Positions 7,626 through 16,919 of a DNA stretch of 64,000 nt are shown one piece after another. The notes beneath the pieces were generated by a model. The model ran no database searches, was not told the DNA's origin, and saw nothing but the letters and a program-made list of their open reading frames with translations. The DNA comes from Paraburkholderia azotifigens (GTDB lineage: Bacteria > Pseudomonadota > Gammaproteobacteria > Burkholderiales > Burkholderiaceae): the NCBI RefSeq assembly GCF_007995085.1, contig NZ_VOQS01000005.1, positions 1,922,001 through 1,986,000 of the forward strand, read 5' to 3'. The stretch's first letter is position 1; each line of letters opens with the position of its first letter. Made by a program: the position numbers and the translations under genes.

Positions 7626-8411
7626 ATGTCACCATCAGACCAGAACGGAACGAAGCGCGAACAGCCTGCGATGCACACGCCGCCCGTCGTATCGCCGCAA
7701 GATTGGGAGGCAGCGCGTCAAGAATTGCTCGTCAAGGAAAAAGCCCACACCCGCGCCCGCGATGCGCTCGCCGCCGAGCGCCGCCGCATGCCGTGGGTGG
7801 CCGTCGACAAGTCCTACGTTTTCGAAGGACCAGCAGGCAAGCTGAGTTTGCCCGACCTGTTCAACGGCAGGCGTCAGTTGATCGTCTATCGCGCGTTCTT
7901 CGAGCCCGGCGTGTTCGGATGGCCCGAGCACGCGTGCCGGGGCTGCTCGATGGTAGCCGACCAGGTCGCTCATCTTTCGCATCTCAACGCACGCGACACG
8001 ACGCTCGTTTTCGTCTCGCGCGCGCCGCAGGCGGACATTGCGCGGCTGAAAAGGGACATGGGCTGGCAGATGCCATGGTTCACGATCACGGACAGCTTCG
8101 ACGCCGATTTCGGCGTCGGCGAATGGCACGGCACGAACGTTTTCTACCGCGACGGCGACCGCGTGTTCCGCACTTACTTCATCAATAATCGCGGCGACGA
8201 GCAGATGGGCGGCACGTGGAATTATCTCGACGTCACGCCGTTAGGACGGCAAGAGGTCTGGGAAGACTCGCCCGAAGGCTATCCGCAGACGCCGACGTAC
8301 AAATGGTGGAACTGGCACGACAGCTATGTCGACGACGCGCCGCCGGACCGGAAATGGGTCGAGGTATCGGACGCGGGCGAGGCGGCGTTCAGGAACCAAC
8401 AGAACCCCTAA
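7626..8411 (+). CDS. DUF899 thioredoxin-like family protein
   Basis: A 261-residue cytoplasmic protein with the DUF899 signature: ...LVKEKAHTRARDALAAERRRMPWVAVDKSYVF, a FFEPGVFGWPEHACRGCSM segment containing a Cys-x-x-Cys pair, FVSRAPQADIARLKRDMGW and a Trp-rich ending (YKWWNWHDSY). DUF899 has a thioredoxin-like fold and no established reaction. ATG 7626 follows AGGAGGT by about 10 nt; ATG 7671 is an alternative. The gene stands alone and is convergent with the lipoprotein gene at 8438. Confidence 0.85.
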   Translation: MSPSDQNGTKREQPAMHTPPVVSPQDWEAARQELLVKEKAHTRARDALAAERRRMPWVAVDKSYVFEGPAGKLSLPDLFNGRRQLIVYRAFFEPGVFGWPEHACRGCSMVADQVAHLSHLNARDTTLVFVSRAPQADIARLKRDMGWQMPWFTITDSFDADFGVGEWHGTNVFYRDGDRVFRTYFINNRGDEQMGGTWNYLDVTPLGRQEVWEDSPEGYPQTPTYKWWNWHDSYVDDAPPDRKWVEVSDAGEAAFRNQQNP

Positions 8412-8437
8412 GACGTCCTGAATTCAGGCTGCGAACG

Positions 8438-9085
8438 TCACCTGCCGATCTGCTTCGCCGTCACCACCTCCGGCGTGCCGCCCGCTTCGCCGCTGCGCAG
8501 CTTCACGCGCCAGCTGCCGTAACCGGTAAAAGGAAACTGCGCGAACGCGCTTTTGACGAGCCACGGAATCGGATGCAGCGTATCCGCATTGCGATCGAGG
8601 CTCGTCGCCGTGACTTTATACACTTCCTTGCCCGTCGCCGATTCGAACAGCCGCAGCGTCATCGAATGCCGGTACTCGCGCCCGAACGGCGCAAAGCCCG
8701 GCTTCGTACCGCCCCCGCACGCGGCGTCCGCGCAGCCGTCGACGCTCACGCCGACGGCTGCCGGCCGCGTGTCGTAGGCCAGCGAGAGCATGTAGCTCGC
8801 GCGATCCGCCGCCCGATCGACCAGCCCGTAGTTGCCAAGCTCACTGTGAATCAGCGCCACGTATTGCTCGCGCGCGGCGCCCGTTTCCTGCGACGGCGTC
8901 GGCACGATCGCGTAGGTGCGCTCGCCTTGCAGCACCAGCGCCGTGCCCGACACCTGAACATCCGTCGTCACGCCCGCGCATCCCGCGAGCCCCGCCACGC
9001 TCGCGACGACGACGGCAGCACCACCCAGCATTTTCTTCACGTTCTTCTCGCTTCGGTCGAATACAGTTCGTTCACGCCGATTCAT
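8438..9085 (-). CDS. Lipoprotein of the CHASE2 operon (DUF4136-like)
   Basis: A protein of up to 215 residues with a lipoprotein signal (KKMLGGAAVVVASVAGLAGC, lipobox LAGC). The body resembles DUF4136-type lipoproteins: a beta strand TYAIVPTPSQ, a helix with YVALIHSEL, then YMLSLAYDTRP and a C-terminal strand SWRVKLRSG. Outer-membrane or periplasmic anchoring is predicted. ATG 9085 overlaps the stop of the kinase gene by 14 bp (translational coupling); GTG 9040 would give a more standard signal peptide. It is the last gene of the response regulator-FecR-CHASE2 unit, so it may belong to the same sensory pathway (inference). Confidence 0.7.
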   Translation of the reverse strand: MNRRERTVFDRSEKNVKKMLGGAAVVVASVAGLAGCAGVTTDVQVSGTALVLQGERTYAIVPTPSQETGAAREQYVALIHSELGNYGLVDRAADRASYMLSLAYDTRPAAVGVSVDGCADAACGGGTKPGFAPFGREYRHSMTLRLFESATGKEVYKVTATSLDRNADTLHPIPWLVKSAFAQFPFTGYGSWRVKLRSGEAGGTPEVVTAKQIGR

Positions 9086-11510
9086 CGAGCCCCGGCAGCG
9101 TGATCGTCAGGGCCGTTCCTTTGCCCCGCGCGCTCTCCACGTGCACGTCGCCGCCATGCCGCGTCACCACGGCTTTCACGAATGCCATGCCGAGCCCCGT
9201 GCCCGTGGCTTCGGGCCGCTCGGCTTCGTGAAAGCGCTGAAAGCGCTCGAAAAGATGCGCCTGGTTTTCGGCGGACATCCCATAGCCCTCGTCGCGTACC
9301 GTGCAGCGCACGCGAGGCGGCCCTTCACCCGTCGCACGGTTTTCGCGCTCGACGCCGCAGGTAATACGCGTGTGGGGCGGACTATATTTCACCGCATTGT
9401 TCAGCACGTTGACGAGCGCGCGCGTCATCAACGAGCGGTCCGCGTTGATCCAGTGGCCGTCGCCCTGTTCGTCATAGGTCGCTTCGAGACGGATATGCCG
9501 CGCCTGCGCCTGCGGCCACACTTCGTCGCTTGCGTCGATCATCAGTTCGACGAGACTCACGGGTTCGAGCGAATAGGCCTGCGACTCGGCGCGCGCCAGT
9601 TGCACGAAGTCGTCGGCAAGCATCAGCGCGCGCTGCGCATAACGTTCGACGCGGTCCAGCAGATCGGCCATCCGTTCGGAATCCGGCGCGCGTGCGCGCT
9701 CCAGTTCGACGAGCGCAAGAATCGATGCCTGCGGCGAACGCATGTCGTGCGACAGCAGACGCAGCGCATCTTCGCGCAGACGTTCGGCGGCATGCACAGC
9801 CGTCACGTCGACGAGGCCCGCAATCCAGCCGATCACCGCGCCTTGCGCATCGGTGCACTTCGCGTAGCGCAACAGATGATCGCGCTGGTTGCGGTCGCGC
9901 ACCTCGATGCCCTGCTCCATCATGTCGGCGAACGCGATCCGGCCGGGATCGAGTACGGCGGGCCAATGCGTGCGTCCGAATGCATCGGCCTCCGCGCTGG
10001 AGCCAATCGACTTCACGAAGCCGAGTTCGCCGAGCACATGGCGCATCTGCCTGCCTTCGAGCGCCGCCGCGCCGAGCCGTTCGAAATAGCGCTTCGCCGC
10101 GTGATTCGCGATCAGCACGTCGCCGCGCACGTCGCTGACGAGAATCGGCTCCGGCACGCTATCGAGGCTGTTCCACACGAAGCGCTTCATGTCCTGCACT
10201 CGCCGCGCCGCCTGCGCCATCAGCGCCATCTGCTGCGCGAGCGCGTCGCCGCGAAATTCGCGGGTGCGTTGCGGCGCTTCGGGCAACAGATACGGTTCGT
10301 CGGCGAGGCGCTGCAATTCCTTGCGCAGATACGACATCGTCATTTCGAGCCGCCGCCAGTTCCAGATCGGATATACCGCAGCGAGTCCGACGACGGCGGG
10401 CACGGGCGACATCCACAGCCGCATGCCATAGAGCAGCGCGGCGCTGACGGCGAGCATCGTCGCGCAGAGCACGGTCGTCATCAGCAGCGAACGCAGCGGC
10501 GACAGCACGAGCAGGCCCGCAAGCAGCACGGCGAGCGGCACCAGCGACACGGCGCACACCCACATGCCGCTCACGGGATTGATCGCGCGCCCCGTCACCA
10601 GCGTATCGAGCACGTTCGCATGAATGTAGACGCCAGGCAGCGGACCGAGCCGGCCGGACACGGGCGTCGAGAAGCGGTCGTACAGCCCCGATGCCGTCAC
10701 GCCGATCACGACGATCTTGCCGCGCAGCATGCCGGGCGGCACATCGCCCGCCAGAACGCTGGCAAACGAGACTTTCGGATAGGTCTGCGCAAGCGGACTG
10801 AACGGAATCAGCACGCGCGCTTCGCCGGTGTCTGCGGTTCCATCCTGCCCAGCCATCGCCGCACTCGCGCCATGCGCGAGCTTCGCCTCGCCCTGCAGGA
10901 TCGCGCGCCATACGGGCACCGTCAGTTGAGGCCATCGCATGTGCGCATCGCCTTCGTACAGCGCGACGCTGCGCACAATGCCGTCCGCATCCACTTCGAG
11001 GTTGATGTGACCGAGCCCTGCCGCCGCACTCGCTAGCGGCTCGACGGGCTTGATCGCGACACGCTCGCCGTTCGCGGCTTCGGGCGACAGCAGAATCGGC
11101 AGATAAGTGGGCGTCGCGGCGATGGCGCGCGCCAGTTGGGCGTCGTCCGGTGCGGGCTCGGTGAAGAGCACGTCGTAGACCACGGCCGCCGGACTCGCTT
11201 TCGCGATCTGTTCGAGCAGCCGCGCATGCACGGCGCGCGGCCACGGCCAGCGGCCGAGTTGCGCAATGCTCGCATTGTCGATCTCGACGACGGCGATATC
11301 GGGCAGCACAGGATGCGCGTGAAAGCGCAGCAAGGCGTCGTAGACGAGATGATCGACGCTCGCGGTCAGCCGGGCGAGTGAGCCTGCCAGAATCACCGCG
11401 ATGCCGAGGCAGCCGATGCACAGCCATTCGAACAGGAAGCGGCGCCCAACGGGCCGCCCGAGCCGGATGCGCGGATCGAAACTCATGCGCGGGTCGCGGG
11501 TGGTCATCAC
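9072..11510 (-). CDS. CHASE2-domain sensor histidine kinase
   Basis: An 812-residue membrane kinase. One N-terminal helix (~29-50), an extracytoplasmic CHASE2 domain (~52-305; VDHLVYDALLRF, AVVYDVLF, GKIVVIGVTASGLYDR), three closely spaced helices (~315-385), a PAS domain (~440-570), HisKA with His588 (LLSHDMRSP) and a HATPase domain (NVLNNAVKYS, DEGYGMS, TGLGMAFV). This is the canonical CHASE2 kinase layout. Its start codon overlaps the FecR-protein stop (TGATG), and it is co-transcribed with a regulator at 12892. The signal sensed by CHASE2 domains is unknown. Confidence 0.92.
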   Translation of the reverse strand: MMTTRDPRMSFDPRIRLGRPVGRRFLFEWLCIGCLGIAVILAGSLARLTASVDHLVYDALLRFHAHPVLPDIAVVEIDNASIAQLGRWPWPRAVHARLLEQIAKASPAAVVYDVLFTEPAPDDAQLARAIAATPTYLPILLSPEAANGERVAIKPVEPLASAAAGLGHINLEVDADGIVRSVALYEGDAHMRWPQLTVPVWRAILQGEAKLAHGASAAMAGQDGTADTGEARVLIPFSPLAQTYPKVSFASVLAGDVPPGMLRGKIVVIGVTASGLYDRFSTPVSGRLGPLPGVYIHANVLDTLVTGRAINPVSGMWVCAVSLVPLAVLLAGLLVLSPLRSLLMTTVLCATMLAVSAALLYGMRLWMSPVPAVVGLAAVYPIWNWRRLEMTMSYLRKELQRLADEPYLLPEAPQRTREFRGDALAQQMALMAQAARRVQDMKRFVWNSLDSVPEPILVSDVRGDVLIANHAAKRYFERLGAAALEGRQMRHVLGELGFVKSIGSSAEADAFGRTHWPAVLDPGRIAFADMMEQGIEVRDRNQRDHLLRYAKCTDAQGAVIGWIAGLVDVTAVHAAERLREDALRLLSHDMRSPQASILALVELERARAPDSERMADLLDRVERYAQRALMLADDFVQLARAESQAYSLEPVSLVELMIDASDEVWPQAQARHIRLEATYDEQGDGHWINADRSLMTRALVNVLNNAVKYSPPHTRITCGVERENRATGEGPPRVRCTVRDEGYGMSAENQAHLFERFQRFHEAERPEATGTGLGMAFVKAVVTRHGGDVHVESARGKGTALTITLPGLDESA

Positions 11511-12895
11511 CGGGCCAGCGTGAACGAGCGGATGGAACTGCCTTTCTGGTAGAGCTTGCCATTGTCGAACTGCTCGGCGATCACGGTCCAGTAGTAGACG
11601 CCGGGCGGCAGATCCGACACGACGATCTGTCCCGCCGCAACGTCCGTCCGATCGACGAGCGGCTCGCGCAGATCGGCGGCCGTGGCGAGCACGAAGCGAA
11701 AGCGCGTCTCGACGCCCGTGCGGCTCGCGAGCCAGCGGAACTCGAAATCCCGGCTGCCGGCGCGCGGCCCCGCCGACACGTCGAGCGCGAACCGGCGGCG
11801 CTCGAACGCATAGGTCTGCGGCAAGCCTTCCAGACCGAGGCCGTCAATCGACACAATGCGCACGAAGTAGTTGCCGTCGGGCAAATCGCCGAACGACGCG
11901 TGCGGCGCGCTCACGCGCTGGTCGCGGATCAGGTCGAACAGATCGGCGTCGCGTGCAATCTGCACGCGATACGCGCGTGCGTTCGCGTCGGGCACGAGAT
12001 CGAAGGCGATCTCCTTCTCGTCCTGCACCTTGCCCGGATCGGCGAGCACGGGCGCGGGCAGCAGCGCCACGGGAGCGCCGACGACGCCCGTCGAACGTGT
12101 CACGCTGCCGTAACGCGCGCCGATGAGTTGCGTCGATGCCTGCAGCGGCACGCCCGGCGCACGCGGCCGCATGCGTGCCGCATCGACACCGACCGCGCCG
12201 TCGAGCACGCCAACGGCCGTCGATTGCTCGTCGCCGTCATAGCTCACGCGAAAGCGCGTGCCGCGCACGCCCGCGACGACGGACGGCGAGCGGATCTGGA
12301 AGCGATCGTCTTTCTTCGTCGCGTGGTTGACCTCGCTGTCGACTTCGCCCTGCTTCAGCTCGATCACGCGATCCTTCGAGCCCGTCAGCACGGTCTGCCG
12401 CAACCTGCCGATTTCGATCGTGCTGTCCTGCGGCACGGACACATGCGACCCGTCGTCGAGTTCCAGCGTGACAAAGCCGTTGTGCCCCGTGCGCACGCGG
12501 TCGCCTTCGACGAGCACCATGCCGGCGTCGACGGGCGCAAACGGATTCTGTCTGAACGCATGCGCGGCCGGTCCGCTCACCGCGACGACTCGCGCCGCGC
12601 GCGGCTCCTGCTTCAGCAGTGCAATGGGCAAGCGCAACTGCACGCCAGGCTGCAGATGCAGCGGATCGGCGACATGATTGAGCGTGCGCAGCACCGTCCA
12701 GTCGTGCGGATCGCGCAGATAACGATCGGCGACGTCGTACAGCGTGTCGCCTGTCCGGGTCGTGTAGGTGGCGATTGCACCCGATGCATGCGGATTGGAT
12801 GTCTGCGCGTTGGAAGTCGTTGAAAGCAGACCCAGTGCTGCAAAAAGAAATGGAATGGTGCGCTGAAACCTTCCGCGCGGTACAACCCCCGTCAC
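11507..12895 (-). CDS. Secreted LysM and FecR-domain protein
   Basis: A 462-residue exported protein. A signal peptide (TIPFLFAALGLLSTTSNAQ) is followed by a LysM peptidoglycan-binding domain (~40-95, YTTRTGDTLYDVADRYL) and a FecR domain (~130-225, DDGSHVSVPQDSTIEIGRL ... VVAGVRGTRFRVSY), then two fibronectin-like beta segments. FecR domains of this stand-alone type accompany CHASE2 sensors and may bind periplasmic ligands. The start is GTG at 12895, overlapping the regulator's TGA (GTGA); the long open frame further upstream is only the antisense side of that regulator. The context implies that it is the periplasmic partner of the CHASE2 kinase (inference). Confidence 0.88.
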   Translation of the reverse strand: MTGVVPRGRFQRTIPFLFAALGLLSTTSNAQTSNPHASGAIATYTTRTGDTLYDVADRYLRDPHDWTVLRTLNHVADPLHLQPGVQLRLPIALLKQEPRAARVVAVSGPAAHAFRQNPFAPVDAGMVLVEGDRVRTGHNGFVTLELDDGSHVSVPQDSTIEIGRLRQTVLTGSKDRVIELKQGEVDSEVNHATKKDDRFQIRSPSVVAGVRGTRFRVSYDGDEQSTAVGVLDGAVGVDAARMRPRAPGVPLQASTQLIGARYGSVTRSTGVVGAPVALLPAPVLADPGKVQDEKEIAFDLVPDANARAYRVQIARDADLFDLIRDQRVSAPHASFGDLPDGNYFVRIVSIDGLGLEGLPQTYAFERRRFALDVSAGPRAGSRDFEFRWLASRTGVETRFRFVLATAADLREPLVDRTDVAAGQIVVSDLPPGVYYWTVIAEQFDNGKLYQKGSSIRSFTLAR

Positions 12896-13590
12896 GCATC
12901 CCCCTTTTCGAGCCGCTCTAGCCGATATCCGTAGCCGTAGATCGGCGTCAACCGATAGCCGTGTTCCGGGCGAAGCCCGAGTTTGGCGCGCAGCATCGAC
13001 ACGTGCGTGTCCATCGTGCGCGACGGAATGTCGACGTCCTGCCGCCAGATGGCTTCGAGAATATGCGCACGCGACAGCGGCTGACTCAGATGCCGGAACA
13101 GCAGCAATGCCAGTTCGAATTCCTTTTGCGTGAGCGTCACGGCTGTGCCGCGCGCGACGACCTGCTTCGATCCCAGTTCGAACTCGAATTCGCCGAAGCT
13201 TTCTTTCGTGGCCGCCTGATTGAGCTGATACGCGCGACGCAGCAACGATCTGACGCGCGCGAGCAGCACGCTCGTCGCGACGGGTTTCACGACGTAATCG
13301 TCGGCGCCCTTGTTCAGCATCGACGCGATGTCCGTCTCGCGGCTGCGGCTCGTCATGAACAGCACGGGCAGACGGTCGGAGAGGCTCCGACGCACCCAGC
13401 TCAGCACCTCTTCGCCCGACATGTCGGGCACGTTCCAGTCGAGCACCAGCAGATCGAATGTCTGACGGCGCAACTGCTTCACGAGCGCGGTGCCTTCCGC
13501 GAACGCATGGCAATCGTGTCCGTCGACCGCCAGCGATTGACAGACCAGATCGGCTTGCGCCACATCATCGTCCAGGACTGCAATTCTCAT
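12892..13590 (-). CDS. OmpR/PhoB-type response regulator of the CHASE2 operon
   Basis: A 232-residue regulator starting MRIAVLDDDVAQ. Receiver domain with phospho-acceptor Asp51 (LLVLDWNVP), a Thr/Ser switch (LFMTSRSR) and Lys in DDYVVKPVA; the winged-helix DNA-binding domain (~135-228) contains SRTMDTHVSMLRAKL and YGYGYRL. It is the first gene of a four-gene minus-strand operon with overlapping start/stop codons (GTGA, TGATG and a 14-bp overlap). It is presumably phosphorylated by the CHASE2 kinase. The start at 13590 fits the conserved N-terminus; upstream in-frame residues are not conserved-looking. Confidence 0.92.
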   Translation of the reverse strand: MRIAVLDDDVAQADLVCQSLAVDGHDCHAFAEGTALVKQLRRQTFDLLVLDWNVPDMSGEEVLSWVRRSLSDRLPVLFMTSRSRETDIASMLNKGADDYVVKPVATSVLLARVRSLLRRAYQLNQAATKESFGEFEFELGSKQVVARGTAVTLTQKEFELALLLFRHLSQPLSRAHILEAIWRQDVDIPSRTMDTHVSMLRAKLGLRPEHGYRLTPIYGYGYRLERLEKGDA

Positions 13591-14211
13591 AGAACCCCGC
13601 ACGCGAAAACGTTCTTCATGCCAATGGCGCGCAGGATAAAACAACGACGATTCAGATCCTCTACGCCGACTTACCCCGTTTGCCCGCGAATCGTCATCCG
13701 GCACCCGCCTGTTTTCACAATCGAAGGGACAGTATAAAAAGAGGGCGCAATAAAATCATTTAAAGATTGTCAGATCGTGCCGTGCGCGTCGTCTCGACAT
13801 CGGGTGGTCCCCTCGGCGCTGACATATGACTGTCGTATATCGCCCCGTGCGATCGCATGAATTGGCAGGAAAGCTTTTGTAAGCTCTGCGCCTCGCTCAT
13901 TCACAAAGCAATGCGCAATAGCGGTTTCTCCCTGATTCTGCCTTTTTGATTTGCGGCCAGGTTTCGTTTAGAAACCGTGCCGGTACTATATGTGATTCAT
14001 CGCTTGAAATCTTTTAGCAATTGTCAAGTGATGGAAACACCCGCACTGAAAAATGGCCTGCACGCATTCAAAACTTCACTAACATTATTTAGCAAACTGA
14101 CGGACGCAGTTTTGTTAGTCTGCCGATGCCGGATAACGAACGTCGTAGGTGAAAAGGCGCTGCAACTGATCGCAGCTTGAGCAATGCCACCTGACAATGC
14201 GAGGGTTCATC
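13591..14211. other. Long intergenic region with AT-rich promoter DNA
   Basis: About 620 bp between the regulator gene (minus) and a small plus-strand gene. It is AT-rich from 13735 to 14110. It holds two imperfect dyads (CATATGACTGTCGTATATC near 13823, and GTTTC-GTTTA-GAAAC near 13963) and probable promoters for both directions. A 67-codon plus-strand frame at 13977-14180 has no good start or recognisable domain and is not called. Confidence 0.4.
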
Positions 14212-14484
14212 ATGCTGATGTGGATTGCAAACTGGGCAGCACGCCACGCTCCGACTCCCGAGAAGCAAGCCGAGCGCGCGCTGAATGAGTTGCGCATGGA
14301 ACTGTTCCGCGCGGAACAGCAGGTCATGGACGCACAGTTGCGCGCTGAATATTTTCGCGCCCGCCTGCTGTTTCTCGAAGATGTCACGCGACAGGGCATC
14401 GAAGCCGTATCCGATCAGCGCAAAGGGCAACAGGAATCGGCGCAGCCATCGCGGCCAGGTCCGCGGCTGAGCGCCGCGCAATAG
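14212..14484 (+). CDS. Small coiled-coil hypothetical protein
   Basis: A 90-residue protein with a short hydrophobic start (MLMWIANWAARHAP) and then a long amphipathic, probably coiled-coil helix with repeated Ala/Glu/Arg/Leu (residues ~15-65: RALNELRMELFRAEQQVMDAQ and following), ending in a Gln/Ser/Pro tail. ATG 14212 is preceded by GAGGG with 6 nt spacing, better than the ATG at 14197. It is not a family I can name, and there is no operon partner. Confidence 0.55.
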   Translation: MLMWIANWAARHAPTPEKQAERALNELRMELFRAEQQVMDAQLRAEYFRARLLFLEDVTRQGIEAVSDQRKGQQESAQPSRPGPRLSAAQ

Positions 14485-14504
14485 CATGCACGGCAGTATC
14501 CACG

Positions 14505-14544
14505 GCGCTAAAAAAAAGAAGCCGCAGCACAGGTTGCTGCGGCT
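14505..14544 (-). terminator. Intrinsic terminator of the fadB-like gene
   Basis: Stem AGCCGCAGCA (14520-14529) / TGCTGCGGCT (14535-14544) with loop CAGGT. On the minus strand the stem is followed by TTCTTTTTTTT (14510-14519 region), so it terminates leftward transcription coming from the beta-oxidation gene that ends at 14676. Confidence 0.85.
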
Positions 14545-14675
14545 CTGACAATGCCACTTGCGGTACGGTCACCGCAGATTCATTCTGGGACCTTGCGGCG
14601 AATGCTTCAACGGCGATTCCGTCGATTTGACTATCCTTAACACCCGCCGCTCGCGCTCTCGCTGTTTCGTGCTAA

Positions 14676-16796
14676 TCACGCAGCCTGATTCAAACTCGCA
14701 AACGTCGCACCGCGTTCGACGAGTTCCACCAGCAACGGCGAAGGCTTCCAGAAGAGGGGATCCGCCTTTTCGAATTCGCGGATATCCGCGAGCAGCGCGG
14801 GCAAGCCGATCGTATCGGCGTAATGCATCGGGCCGCCGCGATACGCCGGAAAACCGAAGCCGTTGATCAGCGTCACGTCGACATCGAGCGGCCGCAATGC
14901 GATGCGCTCGTGAATCACGTTCGCACCTTCGTTGATCATCGCGGCCATGTAGCGGCGCACGATCTGCTCGTCCGTGAAAGCGCGCGGCGTGACGCCGGCA
15001 CGCTCGCGCTCCGCGTCGATGATCGCTTCAACTTCGGGATCGGGCGCGCCGCCGCGCTTGCCTTCTTCATAGCGGTAGAAACCGCGCGCCGTCTTCTGAC
15101 CGAACCAGCCGCGCTCGCACAGGCGATCGGGAATCTGCACATAGCGCGCGTTCGGATCGCGCGTCGCCGCGCGGCGTTTGCGCGTGGCCCAGCCGATATC
15201 GCCGCCCGCCAGATCGATCACCTGATACGGTCCCATCGGAAACCCCAGCTCGCGCACCGCCTTGTCGATCTGATACGGCGACGCGCCGTCTTCCATCAGA
15301 TGATCGGCCGCCGCGCGATATACCGCGAGCATCCGGTTGCCGATGAAGCCGTCGCACACGCCCGCACGCACGGGCACCTTGCGCAGTTTCTTCGCGAGAT
15401 CGAAGGCAGTCGCGACGACGTCGGCGCTCACGCGCGCAGGCACCACGACTTCCAGCAGCTTCATGAGGTGCGCGGGCGAGAAGAAGTGCAGACCGATCAC
15501 GTCCTGCGGCCGCGATATGCCGGCCGCGATGGCGTCGATGTCGAGATACGACGTGTTGGTCGCGAGAACCGCGCCTGGCTTGCACACCCGGTCGAGTTGC
15601 GCGAACACGGCCTGTTTCACCGCCATGTCTTCGAACACGGCCTCGATCACGACATCGACTTCGGCAAGCGCTTCATATGACGTGCTGCCGCTGAATCGTG
15701 CGAGCTTCTTCGCCTTGGCGTCGTCGGTGAGACGTCCCTTCGCGATCAGGCCGTCATACACTTTTTCCATGTGCGCGCGGCCGCGCGCGAGCGACGCGTC
15801 GTCGCGCTCGATCATCGTCACGGGCAAGCCTGCATCGAGCAGCGCGACGGCGATGCCCGCGCCCATCGTGCCGCCGCCGACCACGCCGACGCAAGCGATC
15901 GGCCTCGGCTGCGCACTGCGCGTTTCGGGCGCCTTCTGCACTTCCCGTTCCGCCTGGAACGCGTGGACGAGCGCCGCGCGCTGCGGACTGTCGAGGCACT
16001 CGAGAAACTGCTTGCGCTCGAAGCGCAGACCGTCTTCGAACGGCAGCGTCAGCGCGGCGTCGACACAATCGACGATCTTCAGCGGCGACAACAGGCCGCG
16101 CGATTTCTTCGCGGCATCCGCGCGCGCGGCGGCAATCGCGGCTGCGCCGGCGTCCTTGTCGGCGAGCGCCTGCGCATCGCGCGTGCGCCGCACGGGCGCA
16201 TGCTCGACCAGCAACTGCTGCGCATACGCGAGCCCTTCCGCGAGCACGTCATCGCTATGACCGACGCGATCGACGAGTCCCATCTTCAGCGCCGGCTGCT
16301 CGCCGATAGGCTTGCCGCTCAGCATCAGCGAAAAGGCCGCCTCGGCGCCGATCAGGCGCGGCGTACGTTGCGTGCCGCCCGCGCCCGGCAGCAGCCCGAG
16401 CAGCACTTCGGGCAGGCCGAGCTTCGCGCCAGCGACCGCCAGCCGATAGTGCGCCGCCAGCGCGATTTCGAGTCCGCCGCCCAGCGCCGCGCCATGAATC
16501 GCGACAACGACGGGCTTGCTGCATGCCTCGATACGATTGCACACGTCGGGCAGCGTCGGCATTTGCGGCGGCTTGCCGAATTCGCGGATATCCGCACCGG
16601 CGATGAAATTGCGCCCCGCGCCGACGATCAGCACGGCCCGCGCCGCCGCATTCGCTTCGGCAGCCTCGATCGCCGCGACGAGGCCACGCCTCACGTCGAC
16701 GCCCAGCGCGTTGACGGGCGGATTGTCGACGGTGACGAGTAAGATGTTGCCGCGCAATTCGCAGGTAACGGGCGGTGTAAGTGGGGTCGGCGTCAT
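14676..16796 (-). CDS. FadB/FadJ-type enoyl-CoA hydratase / 3-hydroxyacyl-CoA dehydrogenase
   Basis: A 706-residue bifunctional beta-oxidation enzyme. An N-terminal crotonase domain (~10-195; GAGRNFIAGADIREFG, HGAALGGGLEIALA) hydrates 2-enoyl-CoA; an NAD-binding 3-hydroxyacyl-CoA dehydrogenase domain (~300-480; GVVGGGTMGAGIAVALL, catalytic His in GLHFFSPAH) oxidises the product; two C-terminal dimerisation domains follow (DGFIGNRML, GFGFPAYRGGPM). ATG 16796 is preceded by GAGGAGA; the frame is open far upstream but only as antisense of the LysR gene. It is divergent from that LysR gene, which probably regulates it. No thiolase or acyl-CoA dehydrogenase is adjacent. Confidence 0.92.
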   Translation of the reverse strand: MTPTPLTPPVTCELRGNILLVTVDNPPVNALGVDVRRGLVAAIEAAEANAAARAVLIVGAGRNFIAGADIREFGKPPQMPTLPDVCNRIEACSKPVVVAIHGAALGGGLEIALAAHYRLAVAGAKLGLPEVLLGLLPGAGGTQRTPRLIGAEAAFSLMLSGKPIGEQPALKMGLVDRVGHSDDVLAEGLAYAQQLLVEHAPVRRTRDAQALADKDAGAAAIAAARADAAKKSRGLLSPLKIVDCVDAALTLPFEDGLRFERKQFLECLDSPQRAALVHAFQAEREVQKAPETRSAQPRPIACVGVVGGGTMGAGIAVALLDAGLPVTMIERDDASLARGRAHMEKVYDGLIAKGRLTDDAKAKKLARFSGSTSYEALAEVDVVIEAVFEDMAVKQAVFAQLDRVCKPGAVLATNTSYLDIDAIAAGISRPQDVIGLHFFSPAHLMKLLEVVVPARVSADVVATAFDLAKKLRKVPVRAGVCDGFIGNRMLAVYRAAADHLMEDGASPYQIDKAVRELGFPMGPYQVIDLAGGDIGWATRKRRAATRDPNARYVQIPDRLCERGWFGQKTARGFYRYEEGKRGGAPDPEVEAIIDAERERAGVTPRAFTDEQIVRRYMAAMINEGANVIHERIALRPLDVDVTLINGFGFPAYRGGPMHYADTIGLPALLADIREFEKADPLFWKPSPLLVELVERGATFASLNQAA

Positions 16797-16837
16797 AGGC
16801 TGTGTCTCCTCGTGCGGCGGATGAGCGGAATCGCAGA

Positions 16838-16908
16838 CGATTGTCCTGGCGATAAACTCAATTGACAATCGCAGCATCCATTGACAGAGTGTCAAGGATT
16901 CTTTGACA
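16838..16908. promoter_or_regulatory. LysR operator/promoter region with dyads
   Basis: Two inverted repeats lie between the fadB-like gene and the LysR gene: CGATTGTC (16838-16845) / GACAATCG (16864-16871), and the 15-bp palindrome TTGACA-GAG-TGTCAA (16881-16895). TTGACA occurs three times (16862, 16881, 16903). The second dyad has the T-N11-A form typical of LysR boxes. Confidence 0.55.
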
Positions 16909-16919
16909 GTAACGCCGCC

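Noticed and set aside
9141..11036. A 631-codon plus-strand open frame
   Set aside because: Antisense to the CHASE2 kinase; Arg/His-rich with no domains.
12896..13513. Upstream extension of the LysM/FecR gene
   Set aside because: It is antisense-like sequence within the response-regulator gene; GTG 12895 gives a signal peptide and overlaps the regulator's stop.
13977..14180. 67-codon plus-strand frame
   Set aside because: No ribosome site or recognisable motif, in promoter-like AT-rich DNA.
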